NCBI RefSeq assembly: GCF_000284595.1
Contig: NC_017671.1
Span: 1,087,001 to 1,151,000, forward strand
Reading direction: 5' to 3'
DNA length: 64,000 nucleotides
From: Stenotrophomonas maltophilia D457
Lineage (GTDB): Bacteria; Pseudomonadota; Gammaproteobacteria; Xanthomonadales; Xanthomonadaceae
Shown piece after piece: positions 52,894 to 62,113 of the stretch (position 1 is the stretch's first letter; the number at the start of each line of letters is the position of its first letter). A model generated the notes under the pieces. That model saw nothing but the letters and a program-made list of their open reading frames with translations, had not been told where the DNA came from and searched no databases. A program made the position numbers and the translations under genes.

Positions 52894-54677
52894 GGGGAAG
52901 ACTCGCTGGATTCGGGTTCGGGATCGATGGCCACTGCGGGGCGCCCACCGATGGACAGCATCGGCCAGCGTGGTGGTTCGAGAGTGAGTTTGCCATCACG
53001 CAGCGCCTGGTTGATTGCCTCGGCCTGGCCGCTGGCGGTGCCGAACAGCGAACCGGCCCGGCGCCAGTGGGTGTCCCTGCCACGTGCGTACAGCACGCAG
53101 TCCGGCCCACGGATGGTGTACAGCTCGCACAGCAGCACTTCGCCGGTACCATCGCCGTCGAGGTCGCGATGCACGATCAGGCAGTCGCGCTCGCTCTGGG
53201 CGCAGGATTCGCCATCGATCGCGCGCGTGGCCAGTGCCTGCCACCAGTCGTCCGGTGGCGAGCTGGATCCCTTGGCCAGCTTCAACGCGCGCTGCAGGGC
53301 GACGACGTCCTGCGGCCCCTTGTCGAGGCGCTGGCCGTCATCCCAGCGCGAGGTACGTGCCAGCGCGGCAGCGATCACCTGTGGCGCGTTGGCATCGGCG
53401 GTGATGGCTGGATCACGCTGCAGTTCGCGCAGCGCCCGCACACCGCGGTGGCCAAGATCGAAGCGCAGCACGTTGACGTCACTGCTGGTGATCGCGGGCG
53501 GGTCCGCACGCAGGCGCGCCAGCTGGCTGGACAGGGTCAGCCGCACCGGGTCCAGCAGCGGCGAGTTGCCCAGCAATGCCAGTGCCAGCACCGCCCAGCA
53601 CATCCAGCGGTTGACCGGCTCCAGCATCTGCAACCAGCGGCGCTGCCGGCGCAGCACCGCCAGCGCGTAGCCCACGGCATAGCCGGCCACGGCCACTGCG
53701 ACGAGTACCGCCCAGAACCGGTCCACGGTCCAGCCGTACTGCACCACGCGCAGCCCCAGTGCGTACAGCGCCAGTGCGGCGTAGACCGGCAGCGCCAGCA
53801 GGCTGGCTTCAACCAGACGGCGCAGCACGACGGGGTAGGGCGCGGTGTCGTCCCCCTGCTGGTAGACCGCATTGGTGAACGTCACCAGCAACAGCGACAG
53901 CACCAGCAGCAGGCTGGCGGCCGAGCGGGTCTTCCACAGCGGTTCCAGCCCGGTAAGCGGCAGGCTCAGCACGAACAATACGGCGATGAACGAGAGCAGC
54001 GGCAGCAGTCCGCGGCAGATCGCGAACAGCACCTGGCGGGTGATCTGGATCGCGCGGTGCTGGGTGCGCCCGATCAGCACGCCGAACCCGGCCAGGCTGC
54101 CGGTAGCCAGCGCAATGAAGGCATCCTGGCGGAACAGGTCGCGGAAGACGGTGACCTCCAGCAGCTGGAACAGCGCCGCCCACAGCCACAGCAGCAGCCA
54201 GGTCAGCCCGGTGAACAGTGCCGCCAGGGCGAGGGTCAAACCGTTCTGCCAGGCGCGCTCGAACAGCTCGGGGTAGCTGGCGCGCCAATGCCCGTGCTGC
54301 AGCTGGAACTGCCACCAGGGCAGGGCCACGAACACCGCCACGGCGATGCCCAGGGTCAGTGGAAACTGCAGCGCGCTCGACTCCAGCGCGGTCTCGCCAG
54401 TGAGGTTCCAGCCGATCCAGGCGGCCAGCGCCAGCACCACCGCCGAGCCGAGCACGGCCTGCAGCCACAGGCGGCGCTGGCCCAGGTCGACCAGGCTCAG
54501 CGCCACCGCGCTGGGAATGGCCAGCACCCAGGCGTACCAGCAGTAGCGCCAGCCGATATCGCGGAACGGCCACGCATCGGACAGTTCCTGCGCGGCATAC
54601 AGCATCAGACCCTGCAGCAGGGCAATCAGGACGATGGCGCTGCGTGCCGGCAGGGTCAGGGGCGATGAAGACTGCAT
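52890..54677 (-). CDS. DUF4153 domain-containing membrane protein
   Basis: A 595-residue protein with roughly ten membrane helices in the first 370 residues (such as LTLALAALFTGLTWLLLWLW and QLLEVTVFRDLFRQDAF), followed by a soluble domain of about 220 residues. The latter contains DRDLDGDGTGEVLL-like Asp-rich segments (HRDLDGDGTGEVLLCEL), suggesting an EF-hand-like calcium site. The role is unknown. AAGGT precedes the ATG at 54677. It is divergent from yqgE. Confidence 0.87.
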   Translation of the reverse strand: MQSSSPLTLPARSAIVLIALLQGLMLYAAQELSDAWPFRDIGWRYCWYAWVLAIPSAVALSLVDLGQRRLWLQAVLGSAVVLALAAWIGWNLTGETALESSALQFPLTLGIAVAVFVALPWWQFQLQHGHWRASYPELFERAWQNGLTLALAALFTGLTWLLLWLWAALFQLLEVTVFRDLFRQDAFIALATGSLAGFGVLIGRTQHRAIQITRQVLFAICRGLLPLLSFIAVLFVLSLPLTGLEPLWKTRSAASLLLVLSLLLVTFTNAVYQQGDDTAPYPVVLRRLVEASLLALPVYAALALYALGLRVVQYGWTVDRFWAVLVAVAVAGYAVGYALAVLRRQRRWLQMLEPVNRWMCWAVLALALLGNSPLLDPVRLTLSSQLARLRADPPAITSSDVNVLRFDLGHRGVRALRELQRDPAITADANAPQVIAAALARTSRWDDGQRLDKGPQDVVALQRALKLAKGSSSPPDDWWQALATRAIDGESCAQSERDCLIVHRDLDGDGTGEVLLCELYTIRGPDCVLYARGRDTHWRRAGSLFGTASGQAEAINQALRDGKLTLEPPRWPMLSIGGRPAVAIDPEPESSESSP

Positions 54678-54756
54678 CGATGACCTTCCATGGCAAAGCA
54701 CCATCCTAGCCCATCGCGGTTCGCCGCCATTGCGCGACCATCCCGCCCCCAGCAGG

Positions 54757-54762
54757 TAGAAT
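54757..54762 (+). promoter_or_regulatory. -10 element of yqgE-ruvX-pyrB
   Basis: TAGAAT lies six bases before the yqgE ATG, leaving no room for a leader. This suggests a leaderless transcript, as also seen at 24727. No clear -35 box is present. Confidence 0.5.
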
Positions 54763-54768
54763 GGGACC

Positions 54769-55335
54769 ATGCCTGTAACGCCGACCTCCCTCGCCGATCA
54801 CCTCCTCGTCGCGCTGCCGTCGCTGCTCGACGCGACCTTTGCCCGCAGCGTCGCGCTGATCTGCCAGCACGACGAGAACGGGGCGATGGGCGTGCTGGTC
54901 AACCAGCCTTCCGAGTACACGCTGGGTGAAGTGCTTGCCCAGATGGACATCACCACCGGTGACGGCGACCTGCAGGCGCGCATGGTGCTCAACGGCGGCC
55001 CGGTGCATCCCGAGCGCGGCTTCGTCATCCATGACGACGCGCGGGCGTGGGATTCCAGCCTGATCGTGGGTGACGGCCTGTACCTGACCACTTCGCGCGA
55101 CATCCTTGAAGCGATGGCGCGTGGCGAAGGCCCGGCCAATGCCGTGGTCACCCTCGGCTGTGCCGGTTGGGGCGCAGGGCAGCTGGAAAGCGAGCTGTCC
55201 GAGAACAGCTGGCTGACCGTGCCGGCCGATGCCGAGCTGGTGTTCCAGCTGCCGCTGGAGCAGCGCTGGCAGGGTGCGGCCTCGCGCATCGGCGTGGACC
55301 TGTTCCGGCTGACCGACTACAGCGGCCATGTCTGA
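54769..55335 (+). CDS. yqgE: UPF0301/AlgH family protein YqgE
   Basis: A 188-residue protein of the YqgE/AlgH family: [37 protein letters not shown] and [15 protein letters not shown] are conserved. Its biochemical role is unsettled; it is often linked to the downstream Holliday-junction resolvase-like gene, which it overlaps by 8 bases. Confidence 0.94.
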   Translation: MPVTPTSLADHLLVALPSLLDATFARSVALICQHDENGAMGVLVNQPSEYTLGEVLAQMDITTGDGDLQARMVLNGGPVHPERGFVIHDDARAWDSSLIVGDGLYLTTSRDILEAMARGEGPANAVVTLGCAGWGAGQLESELSENSWLTVPADAELVFQLPLEQRWQGAASRIGVDLFRLTDYSGHV

Positions 55336-55822
55336 GCCGGCCACGCCCGTACCGGCTCCTGCTGTCCCGGCGATCCGCCGTGACGGCACCGTTCTGGGTT
55401 TCGACGTCGGCTCGCGGCGGATCGGCGTGGCCATCGGCAGTGCCTTCGCTGCGCATGCGCGCGCGGTGGCGGTGGTCGATGTGCACGGCAATGGCCCGGA
55501 CTGGACCGCGATCGAACGCCTGCTCAAGGAATGGAAGCCCGACGGCCTGGTGGTCGGCGACCCGCTGACCCTGGACGGCCAGGACCAACCCAACCGCAAG
55601 CGCGCGCAGGGCTTCGCCCGCCAGCTGCGGGAACGTTTCAAGCTGCCGGTGGTGATGATCGACGAGCGTTCCAGCTCGGTCGAGGCCGCCCGCCGCTTCG
55701 CCGTCGAGCGCGCCGAAGGGCGCAAGCGCCGCCGTGATGCGGCCGCCCTCGATGCCGTGGCCGCGGCGGTGATCATCGACCGCTGGCTGTCGTCCCCCGA
55801 CGACGCCACCCCCATTCCCTGA
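55328..55822 (+). CDS. ruvX: Putative pre-16S rRNA nuclease / RuvC-like resolvase YqgF
   Basis: A 164-residue RNase H-fold protein that processes the 16S rRNA 5' end. The catalytic Asp is in [15 protein letters not shown] and further acidic residues are in [13 protein letters not shown] and the final [13 protein letters not shown]. It overlaps yqgE and is followed 15 bases later by pyrB, the usual yqgE-ruvX-pyrB order. Confidence 0.94.
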   Translation: MSEPATPVPAPAVPAIRRDGTVLGFDVGSRRIGVAIGSAFAAHARAVAVVDVHGNGPDWTAIERLLKEWKPDGLVVGDPLTLDGQDQPNRKRAQGFARQLRERFKLPVVMIDERSSSVEAARRFAVERAEGRKRRRDAAALDAVAAAVIIDRWLSSPDDATPIP

Positions 55823-55837
55823 CTGCCCGACACCGCC

Positions 55838-56788
55838 ATGACCGCCCAGCAAATCGATGCCTCCGGACGCCTGCGCCACCTGCTGACCCTGGAGGGCCTG
55901 CCGCGCGGGACCCTGCTGCAGCTGCTTGACCGGGCAGGTCAGATCCGCGATGCCGCAGTCGGCCGCGTCGGCAACAAGCGCCACGTGCTGGCCGGTTCGG
56001 CGGTGTGCACGCTGTTCTTCGAGCCGTCCACGCGCACCCGCAGCTCATTCCAGCTGGCCGCGCAGCGCCTGGGCGCCGATGTGCTCAACTTCGATGCCTC
56101 GACCTCGTCCACCCGCAAGGGCGAAACCGCCTGCGATACGCTGCGCAACCTGGAAGCGATGGGCGTGCGCGGCTTCGTGGTGCGCCACCCGGAGGATGGC
56201 GCGGTAGCCGCACTGGCAGAAGCGGCGGGCGAGGGCACCGCACTGATCAACGCCGGTGACGGCCGCAGCGCGCACCCGACCCAGGGCCTGCTGGACATGC
56301 TGACCCTGCGCCAGGCCAAGGGCCCGGATTTCTCGAAGATGAAAGTGGTGATCGTCGGCGACGTGAAGCACTCGCGCGTGGCCCGCACCGACCTGCATGC
56401 GCTGCGCACGCTGGGCGTGGGTGAGATCCGCGTGTGCGGCCCGCAGTCGCTGCTGCCGGACGATGAGACCCTGAAGGGCTGCGTGGTCGGCGATGATTTC
56501 GACGCGATGCTGGAAGGCGTCGACGCGCTGATGATGCTGCGCCTGCAGCGCGAGCGCATGGAAGAAGGCCTGGTGCCGTCGCTGGAGCAGTACCACGCCC
56601 AGTACGGCCTGACCCGCGAGCGCCTGGCGCGCGCCGGCAAGGATGCCGCGGTGCTGCACCCGGGCCCGATCAACCGCGGCGTGGAAGTGACCGACGACGT
56701 GGCCGACGGCCCGCAGTCGTGGGTGCTGCGCCAGGTCGCCAACGGCGTCGCCGTGCGCATGGCCGTGCTGGAAACGCTGCTGGGCTGA
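55838..56788 (+). CDS. pyrB: Aspartate carbamoyltransferase catalytic subunit
   Basis: The first committed step of pyrimidine synthesis. The 316-residue protein has the carbamoyl-phosphate site FEPSTRTRSSFQ, KGETACDTLRNL, HPTQGLLDML, and the aspartate-site LHPGPINRGVE. No pyrI regulatory gene or pseudo-dihydroorotase follows inside the window, since REPs and a transposase come next. Confidence 0.97.
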   Translation: MTAQQIDASGRLRHLLTLEGLPRGTLLQLLDRAGQIRDAAVGRVGNKRHVLAGSAVCTLFFEPSTRTRSSFQLAAQRLGADVLNFDASTSSTRKGETACDTLRNLEAMGVRGFVVRHPEDGAVAALAEAAGEGTALINAGDGRSAHPTQGLLDMLTLRQAKGPDFSKMKVVIVGDVKHSRVARTDLHALRTLGVGEIRVCGPQSLLPDDETLKGCVVGDDFDAMLEGVDALMMLRLQRERMEEGLVPSLEQYHAQYGLTRERLARAGKDAAVLHPGPINRGVEVTDDVADGPQSWVLRQVANGVAVRMAVLETLLG

Positions 56789-56800
56789 CCACCCGCTCTG

Positions 56801-56881
56801 GTAGGTGTCAACCTTGGTTGACACACTTGCCGCGCGGCTTGTCCGCGCACCGCTCTGGTAGATGCCAACCTTGGTTGGCAC
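56801..56881. repeat. Tandem pair of GTAG REPs left of the REP-associated transposase
   Basis: Two same-direction elements, 56801-56824 (GTAGGTGTCAACCTTGGTTG then ACAC) and 56858-56881 (GTAGATGCCAACCTTGGTTG then GCAC). They share the CCAACC-TTGGTTGG stem. The second touches the transposase stop codon. The mirror-image pair is on the other side of the gene. Confidence 0.92.
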
Positions 56882-57372
56882 TATCCATCCGCGCCCAAGT
56901 TGTCGAGCGGATCACACGAAGCCCCAAGCTCCCATTCGCACCATGCATGGGGATATTGCCCAAGCCGCGTCGCCAGTCCGGCCCTGATCGGATTTCCCAT
57001 CAGGTACATCGCACGCCGGTGCAACGATTCGTCAGAGCGGATCGCATGATCGTGATAGCAGGCCTGCCAGAAGCGCCCGACTCGCCCCAGCAACCGGTTT
57101 GCCTGCTGGGCTGTGCGCGACTTGAAACGCTTCATGACGGTTTCCAGCGTTCCCGCACGTAGTTCGACCAGCCAGTGGATGTGGTCGGGCATGACCACGT
57201 ACGCAATCGAGCGGGTGAAGCCTTCCTGATCCAGTCGCTGGAATTCGCGGACTGCCAAGGCGGCCGCTGCGGCGTTGGTGAAGAGCGGCGCGCGGTCATG
57301 GACGACGGCGGTGAGGATATAGCTGAGGCCGATGCTGGAGCGACGACCGAGCAGGAGACGTGTGTTCTGCAT
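56881..57372 (-). CDS. REP-associated tyrosine transposase (RAYT)
   Basis: A 163-residue single-strand transposase of the Y1/HUH (TnpA-REP) family. The HUH motif is MPDHIHWLVEL and the catalytic tyrosine region is FWQACYHDHAIRSDESL; IRAGLATRLGQYPHA(W) closes the domain. It is flanked on both sides by paired GTAG REPs, its presumed substrate. I chose ATG at 57372. Starts at 57408 or 57492 would translate more leader, and the longest would read through one REP. Confidence 0.9.
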   Translation of the reverse strand: MQNTRLLLGRRSSIGLSYILTAVVHDRAPLFTNAAAAALAVREFQRLDQEGFTRSIAYVVMPDHIHWLVELRAGTLETVMKRFKSRTAQQANRLLGRVGRFWQACYHDHAIRSDESLHRRAMYLMGNPIRAGLATRLGQYPHAWCEWELGASCDPLDNLGADG

Positions 57373-57437
57373 GGAGCAAGCATGGACGGGCCTGCTTCCA
57401 GTGAACATCGGGGAATGGGTTGGTTTCAGGTAGGCCA

Positions 57438-57496
57438 GTGCCAACCAAGGTTGGCAACTGCCAGAGCAGTCAGTGCCAACCAAGGTTGGCAACTAC
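57438..57496. repeat. Pair of inverted GTAG REPs right of the transposase
   Basis: 57438-57459 (GTGCCAACCAAGGTTGGCAA, ending CTGC) and 57473-57496 (same core, ending CTAC). Orientation is opposite to the left pair, so the transposase gene is bracketed by facing REP dimers. Confidence 0.9.
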
Positions 57497-57508
57497 TGAA
57501 GCTGCGGC

Positions 57509-58309
57509 TCAGCGCTTCTGCGCGAACAGCCATGCCCACATCGCCGGGTCGGCATAGGTGGCGTCCCAGGCGTTGTGGTTGCCGTCCGGGTACTCGGTGT
57601 AGCGCACGTCGCGTGCAGCGGCGCTCCGGAATGCGGCGTGCAGTCTGCGATCGTCGTCCGGTGGCACTACATCATCCAGCGCACCGTGGAAGATCCAGAT
57701 CGGCGTGCCTCTCAGGCGCTGGGCGATGGCCGCATACGGATCGGTTTCCTGGGCGACCTGCTCGACGAACAGGGTCGGGCGCACCGCGCGCGGCGCCAGC
57801 ACCGCGCCGCACACGGGCACGATCGCGGCGAAGCGCCCGGGGTCATCCAGCGCGATGTTCCAGCTCCCATAGCCGCCCATCGACATCCCGGTCAGGTACT
57901 GCCGTGAGCGATCGGCACCGAACTCGGCGATGGTGGCGTCCAGGGCGGCCAGCGCAACGCGGTTGTTGCGCCCGCTCCATTCCTGGTGGCCCGGCACCTG
58001 GGGGAATACGGCCAATGCGGGGAAGTCGGCCGCGTGCCTGCGCAGGTGCGGCCCCAGCCCCGCATGGGTCTGCTTGACACCGTCGCCGCCACGCTCGCCG
58101 GAGCCGTGCAGGAACAGGATGACCGGGAGTCTGGTGGGAGCGGTGGCCTGAACGCCGGCCGGAATGAACACCTGGTAGTAGGCGGTCTCGCCGTCCACCT
58201 TCACTGCGCGGCCCTCGAAGCGGCCGCGCGCGCTGTCCGGCAGCGAAGTGCAACCGCTCATCATCAGAAAGGCCAGCAGCGGCAGCCAGCGCGACATCGA
58301 TCGGACCAT
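57509..58309 (-). CDS. Lipoprotein esterase (PHB depolymerase-like alpha/beta hydrolase)
   Basis: A 266-residue lipoprotein, with lipobox MMSGC about residue 20. The hydrolase core has LFLHGSGERGGDG, nucleophile Ser in LTGMSMGGYGSW, Asp in FHGALDDVVPP and His in DGNHNAWDATY. It belongs with surface carboxylesterases such as feruloyl-esterase or phospholipase-like enzymes. The substrate is open. Starts at 58309 and 58297 are both possible. Confidence 0.9.
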   Translation of the reverse strand: MVRSMSRWLPLLAFLMMSGCTSLPDSARGRFEGRAVKVDGETAYYQVFIPAGVQATAPTRLPVILFLHGSGERGGDGVKQTHAGLGPHLRRHAADFPALAVFPQVPGHQEWSGRNNRVALAALDATIAEFGADRSRQYLTGMSMGGYGSWNIALDDPGRFAAIVPVCGAVLAPRAVRPTLFVEQVAQETDPYAAIAQRLRGTPIWIFHGALDDVVPPDDDRRLHAAFRSAAARDVRYTEYPDGNHNAWDATYADPAMWAWLFAQKR

Positions 58310-58380
58310 GGGATTTCCCGGGGCGGCAGGGTCAGCTGCATCCTAGCCCGCCGCAGGTCAACGCGGCATCGTGCGGCGCG

Positions 58381-58647
58381 TCACTCTGGTCGCGGGAAAC
58401 TGGCAATGATGTCCAGCTGCTCCTGCGCTTCGGCATTGCCCTCGGCGGCGGCGGCCTGCACCTGCGCGATGTCCGGATGCAGCACCACCAGCAGCGGGTT
58501 CTCGCAGACCGGGCAGGCGTACTCGGTGGCGTCCTCGTCCAGCTCCATCTCCATGGCACGCGAGCTGCCCTTCCATTCGCAGGCCGGGCAGGTGTGCTGC
58601 TGGTCGCGCCAGCCGGGCTGGAAATAGTTTTCGATCGTGGTGGCCAT
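58381..58647 (-). CDS. Small zinc-ribbon protein
   Basis: An 88-residue protein with two CxxC pairs (CPAC about residue 20, CPVC about residue 45) forming a likely zinc ribbon, plus an acidic C-terminal helix (AQVQAAAAEGNAEAQEQLDI). I recognise no named function. The frame is well bounded between the esterase and mgtE. Confidence 0.78.
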   Translation of the reverse strand: MATTIENYFQPGWRDQQHTCPACEWKGSSRAMEMELDEDATEYACPVCENPLLVVLHPDIAQVQAAAAEGNAEAQEQLDIIASFPRPE

Positions 58648-58665
58648 GGGTGTCCAGTTGGAAAC

Positions 58666-58744
58666 GGGTCAGAGCCCCGCGCAGCGGAGATCCGACCCTG
58701 GGTTTTGGCGTGGGTCGGAACTCCGCGCGGCGGGGATCGGACCC
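58666..58744. repeat. Two tandem degenerate copies of the GGGTCGGATCC palindrome
   Basis: 58666-58698 and 58712-58744 are each 33-base palindromes starting GGGTC and ending GACCC, with GCGC-type inner stems like the copy at 16186. They separate the zinc-ribbon gene from mgtE. Confidence 0.7.
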
Positions 58745-58752
58745 TGCAGGGT

Positions 58753-60114
58753 TCAGTGCAGCAGCACCAGCGTGGCCAGGCCGAGGAAGGTGAAGAAGCC
58801 CATCGAGTCGGTCACGGCGGTCAGGAAGATGCCGCTGGCCAGCGCCGGGTCGAAGCCGAAGCGTTTCAGGGTCAGTGGCACCAGCACGCCGGCCAGTGCG
58901 GCGAACAGCAGGTTGCAGGTCAGCGCGATGGCGATCACCGCCGACAGCCCGGGCGAGTGGAACCAGGCCAGCACGATCAGCCCCAGCACGGAACCCAGCA
59001 TCACGCCGTTCAACAAGGCGACCCGCACCTCCTTCCACAGCAGCGTGCGCGCGTTGGACGCGCCTACCTGGCCCAGTGCCAGGCCGCGCACCATCAGCGC
59101 CAGCACCTGGGTACCGGCATTGCCGCCCAGGCCCGCCACGATCGGCATCAGCACGGCCAGCGCCACCAGCTTGTCGATGGTGCCTTCGAAGTGGCCGACC
59201 ACGCTGGAGGCCAGGAAGGCGGTGCACAGGTTCACCGACAGCCACATCAAGCGCCGGCGCATGGCGCGCCAGACCGGGCTGAACAGGTCTTCGTCCTCGT
59301 CCAGGCCGGCGGCGCCCAGTGCCTGATGCTCGGCCTGGCCACGGATGATGTCGACCACGTCATCGATGGTGATGCGGCCGATCAGGATGTTGTTGTCGTC
59401 CACCACCGGCGCGGAGATCCAGTCATGGTCGGAGAACTGGCGGGCGACCTCCTGGTCGCTCTCGCCGACGTCAATGGCCGGCTGCTCGTCGTCGATCAGG
59501 CGGTTGATCGGGGTGGTGTCCTCGTGGGTCACCAGTGCCGCCAGCGACACCCGGCCGAGGTACTGATGGCGCCGGCTGACCACGAACAGGTGATCGGTAT
59601 GGTCCGGCAGTTCGCCGCGCAGGCGCAGGTAGCGCAGCACCACGTCGACATTGACGTCGGCGCGCACGGTCACCACGTCCGGGTTCATCAGGCGGCCGGC
59701 GCTGTCCTCGGGATAGGACAGCACCTGCTCCAGGCGCTCGCGGTTCTCGCGGTCCATCGACTTGAGGACCTCGTCGATGACCGTATCGGGCAGGTCTTCG
59801 ACCAGGTCGGCCAGGTCGTCGATGTCCAGGTCTTCGACCGCGGCGATGATCTCGTCCGGGTCCATGTCCGCGAGCAGGCTCTCGCGCACGTCTTCGCCGA
59901 CGTGGACCAGCACCTCGCCGTCATCTTCCGGATCAACCAGGCCCCACACCACCTCGCGCTTGCCCGGCGGCAGCGATTCAAGCAGGTTGCCGATCTCGGC
60001 CGGGGCCAGGGTGTTGACCAGCCGACGTACCGGGCCCAGCCGGCCGCTGTCCAGTGCATCGGACAACATCCGCAGTTGGCGCGCAGTCTTGTCGTGGCGT
60101 ACAGCTTCAGCCAT
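58753..60114 (-). CDS. mgtE: Magnesium transporter MgtE
   Basis: A 453-residue Mg2+ channel. The N-terminal helical domain (LPPGKREVVWGLVDPEDDGEVL) is followed by two CBS domains (VVTVRADVNVDVVLRYLR; WISAPVVDDNNILIGRITIDDVVD) and five helices with the selectivity region (MPIVAGLGGNAGTQ). GGGAG before the ATG at 60114 supports that start over 60165. Gating by intracellular Mg2+ through the CBS domains is known for the family. Confidence 0.95.
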   Translation of the reverse strand: MAEAVRHDKTARQLRMLSDALDSGRLGPVRRLVNTLAPAEIGNLLESLPPGKREVVWGLVDPEDDGEVLVHVGEDVRESLLADMDPDEIIAAVEDLDIDDLADLVEDLPDTVIDEVLKSMDRENRERLEQVLSYPEDSAGRLMNPDVVTVRADVNVDVVLRYLRLRGELPDHTDHLFVVSRRHQYLGRVSLAALVTHEDTTPINRLIDDEQPAIDVGESDQEVARQFSDHDWISAPVVDDNNILIGRITIDDVVDIIRGQAEHQALGAAGLDEDEDLFSPVWRAMRRRLMWLSVNLCTAFLASSVVGHFEGTIDKLVALAVLMPIVAGLGGNAGTQVLALMVRGLALGQVGASNARTLLWKEVRVALLNGVMLGSVLGLIVLAWFHSPGLSAVIAIALTCNLLFAALAGVLVPLTLKRFGFDPALASGIFLTAVTDSMGFFTFLGLATLVLLH

Positions 60115-60227
60115 CGCAGCTCCCGCGGGATAAGAAAAGCCGCGATCCCGGCAAGGATGCGGCAACAGGGGTGTTCAGCGCGTCATTATCGCAAGGGGAT
60201 GTTTCAACGCATAGCCGCCGGGTGGCG

Positions 60228-60313
60228 GTAGTGCCGGCCGCTGGCCGGCAACCTCTTGGCCTTCAACGAGACGGGGTCAGATCCCTTTTCCCGCGGAAAA
60301 GGGATCTGACCCC
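60228..60313. repeat. GTAG REP followed by perfect 41-bp palindrome
   Basis: 60228-60252 is the GTAGTGCCGGCCGCTGGCCG-type REP. 60273-60313 is a perfect 41-bp GGGGTCAGATCCCTTTTCC palindrome, identical in its arms to 11002-11042 and differing only in the 3-base loop (CGC versus TGC). Confidence 0.92.
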
Positions 60314-60341
60314 AGGCGTGCATCCCGGCGAGCGGGTGGTG

Positions 60342-62111
60342 TCAGGGCGTATCGGCCACCAGCGCCAGCCAGCGTTCGATGGCGCGGCGGTCGCGCGCGG
60401 CCAGCAGCTTCGGGGCACGGGCGCGCAGCGCACCCAGATCGGCTTCGCGGATGGCACGGCGCACCTCCAGCAACGTACCGGGATGCAGGCTGAACTCGCT
60501 CAGGCCCAGCGCCAGCAGCAACGGGGTCATCCGCGCATCACCGGCCATCTCGCCGCAGACCGCCACCGGAATGCGGTGGCGTGCGCCGGTCTCGATCACC
60601 ATCTGCAACAGCCGCAGCACCGCCGGGTGCAACGGTGAATACAACTCGCCCAGCGCCTCGTTGTTGCGGTCGGCGGCCAGCAGGTACTGCACCAGGTCGT
60701 TGGTGCCGATCGACAGGAAATCGACCAGATCGATGAAACTCTCCAGCGCCAATGCCGCCGCCGGGACTTCGATCATCGCGCCCAGCGGCACGTGCTCGGA
60801 CACCATATGGCCTTCGCTGCGCAGCTGTTCGCTCAGCTTGAGCATGCGCCGGCGCACCGCCAGCAGTTCCTCGCGGGTGCTGACCATCGGCACCAGCACG
60901 CGCAGCTTGCCGTAGGCCGAGGCGCGCAGGATCGCGCGCAGCTGGGTGTCGGCCACCTTGGGCCGTGCCAGCGACAGGCGCACGCCGCGCAGGCCCAGTG
61001 CCGGGTTCTCTTCGTTGCTCAGGGTCAGGCCGGTACGATCGGCCTTGTCCGCACCCAGGTCGAGCGTGCGGATGGTTACCGGCCGGCCGCTCATGCCCAG
61101 TGCGGCATCACGGTAGGTCTGGAACTGTTCTTCTTCGTCCGGCAGCTCGTTGCGCTGCAGGAACAGGAATTCGGTGCGGTACAGGCCCAGCCCCTGCGCG
61201 CCCAGCGCATGCGCCTGGGTGACGTCCTCCAGCGATTCGGCATTGGCCAGGAGGGCAATGTCGACCTGGTCGCGGGTACGGCTGGGCTTGCTGCGCAGGC
61301 GGCCAAGCTCGCGCTGCTCGCGCGCGTGTTCCTTCAGGCGTGCGCGGTAGTCACGCAGGTTGTCGGCCAGCGGGTTGACGGTGATGCTGCCGTCGGCACC
61401 GTCGATGATCAGCACGTCGCCGTCGGCGACGCGGCTGAGCAGTTGCGGCACATTGACGATCAGGGGCAGGTGCAGGCTGCGCGCCAGGATCGCGCTGTGC
61501 GACAGCGCGCTGCCGGCGGCGGTGACGATGCCGACCACCCCCTGCGCCTGCAGCTGCGCCAGTTCGGATGGGGCGATGTTGTCGCAGACCAGGATCTCGC
61601 CGGCCAGGCCCTTCATCACCGGCGGGCGTTCGGGTTGCAGGAAGGCGTGGATGCGGCCGATCACATGGTCGAGATCGTCCATGCGGCTCTTCAGGTAGGC
61701 ATCGTCCATGCCATCGAAGACCTTGGCCAGGCGGTCACGCTGCAGGCGCAGCGCGTAGCCGGCACTGTACGGGCCGCTGCGGATCAGTTCGTCCAGGCCA
61801 TACAGCAGCTCGGGGTCGTCCAGCAGCAACGCGTGCAGGTCGAGGAACTCGCCCACTTCCTGGTTCAGTGCGCCATGCAGGCGCTGACGCAGTTCGTGCA
61901 TTTCCATACGCGCGGCATCCAGCGCACGGTGCAGGCGGGCCAGTTCGGCCTCGACCTGGTGGGCGGCCACGCGTTGCTCGGCCACTTCCAGTGCATGCGG
62001 CAGCCGCACGCGCGCCCGGCCCATCGCCGTTCCGCGCGCCGCGCCATGGCCGGCCAACAGCTGTACCGGCCGTTGGCCGGAAGGGAGCTGGCCGGCGCGT
62101 GCGCGTGGCAC
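60342..62111 (-). CDS. ptsI: PTS phosphoenolpyruvate-protein phosphotransferase (Enzyme I)
   Basis: Takes phosphate from PEP and passes it to HPr. In this 589-residue protein the active-site His205 is in GSALSHSAILARS; the PEP-binding domain has LGLYRTEFLF, TLDLGADK, GLRGVRLS, VPMVST and VCGEMAGD. The GTG start lies 2 bases after the ptsH stop. With EIIA and HPr before it and no sugar-specific EIIB/C nearby, the set looks like a regulatory PTS as in other xanthomonads. Confidence 0.94.
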   Translation of the reverse strand: MPRARAGQLPSGQRPVQLLAGHGAARGTAMGRARVRLPHALEVAEQRVAAHQVEAELARLHRALDAARMEMHELRQRLHGALNQEVGEFLDLHALLLDDPELLYGLDELIRSGPYSAGYALRLQRDRLAKVFDGMDDAYLKSRMDDLDHVIGRIHAFLQPERPPVMKGLAGEILVCDNIAPSELAQLQAQGVVGIVTAAGSALSHSAILARSLHLPLIVNVPQLLSRVADGDVLIIDGADGSITVNPLADNLRDYRARLKEHAREQRELGRLRSKPSRTRDQVDIALLANAESLEDVTQAHALGAQGLGLYRTEFLFLQRNELPDEEEQFQTYRDAALGMSGRPVTIRTLDLGADKADRTGLTLSNEENPALGLRGVRLSLARPKVADTQLRAILRASAYGKLRVLVPMVSTREELLAVRRRMLKLSEQLRSEGHMVSEHVPLGAMIEVPAAALALESFIDLVDFLSIGTNDLVQYLLAADRNNEALGELYSPLHPAVLRLLQMVIETGARHRIPVAVCGEMAGDARMTPLLLALGLSEFSLHPGTLLEVRRAIREADLGALRARAPKLLAARDRRAIERWLALVADTP

Positions 62112-62113
62112 GC

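Noticed and set aside
56801..57496. The repeated palindromes as a CRISPR array
   Set aside because: Spacing is irregular, copies face both directions, and a REP transposase lies between them; no cas gene is present.
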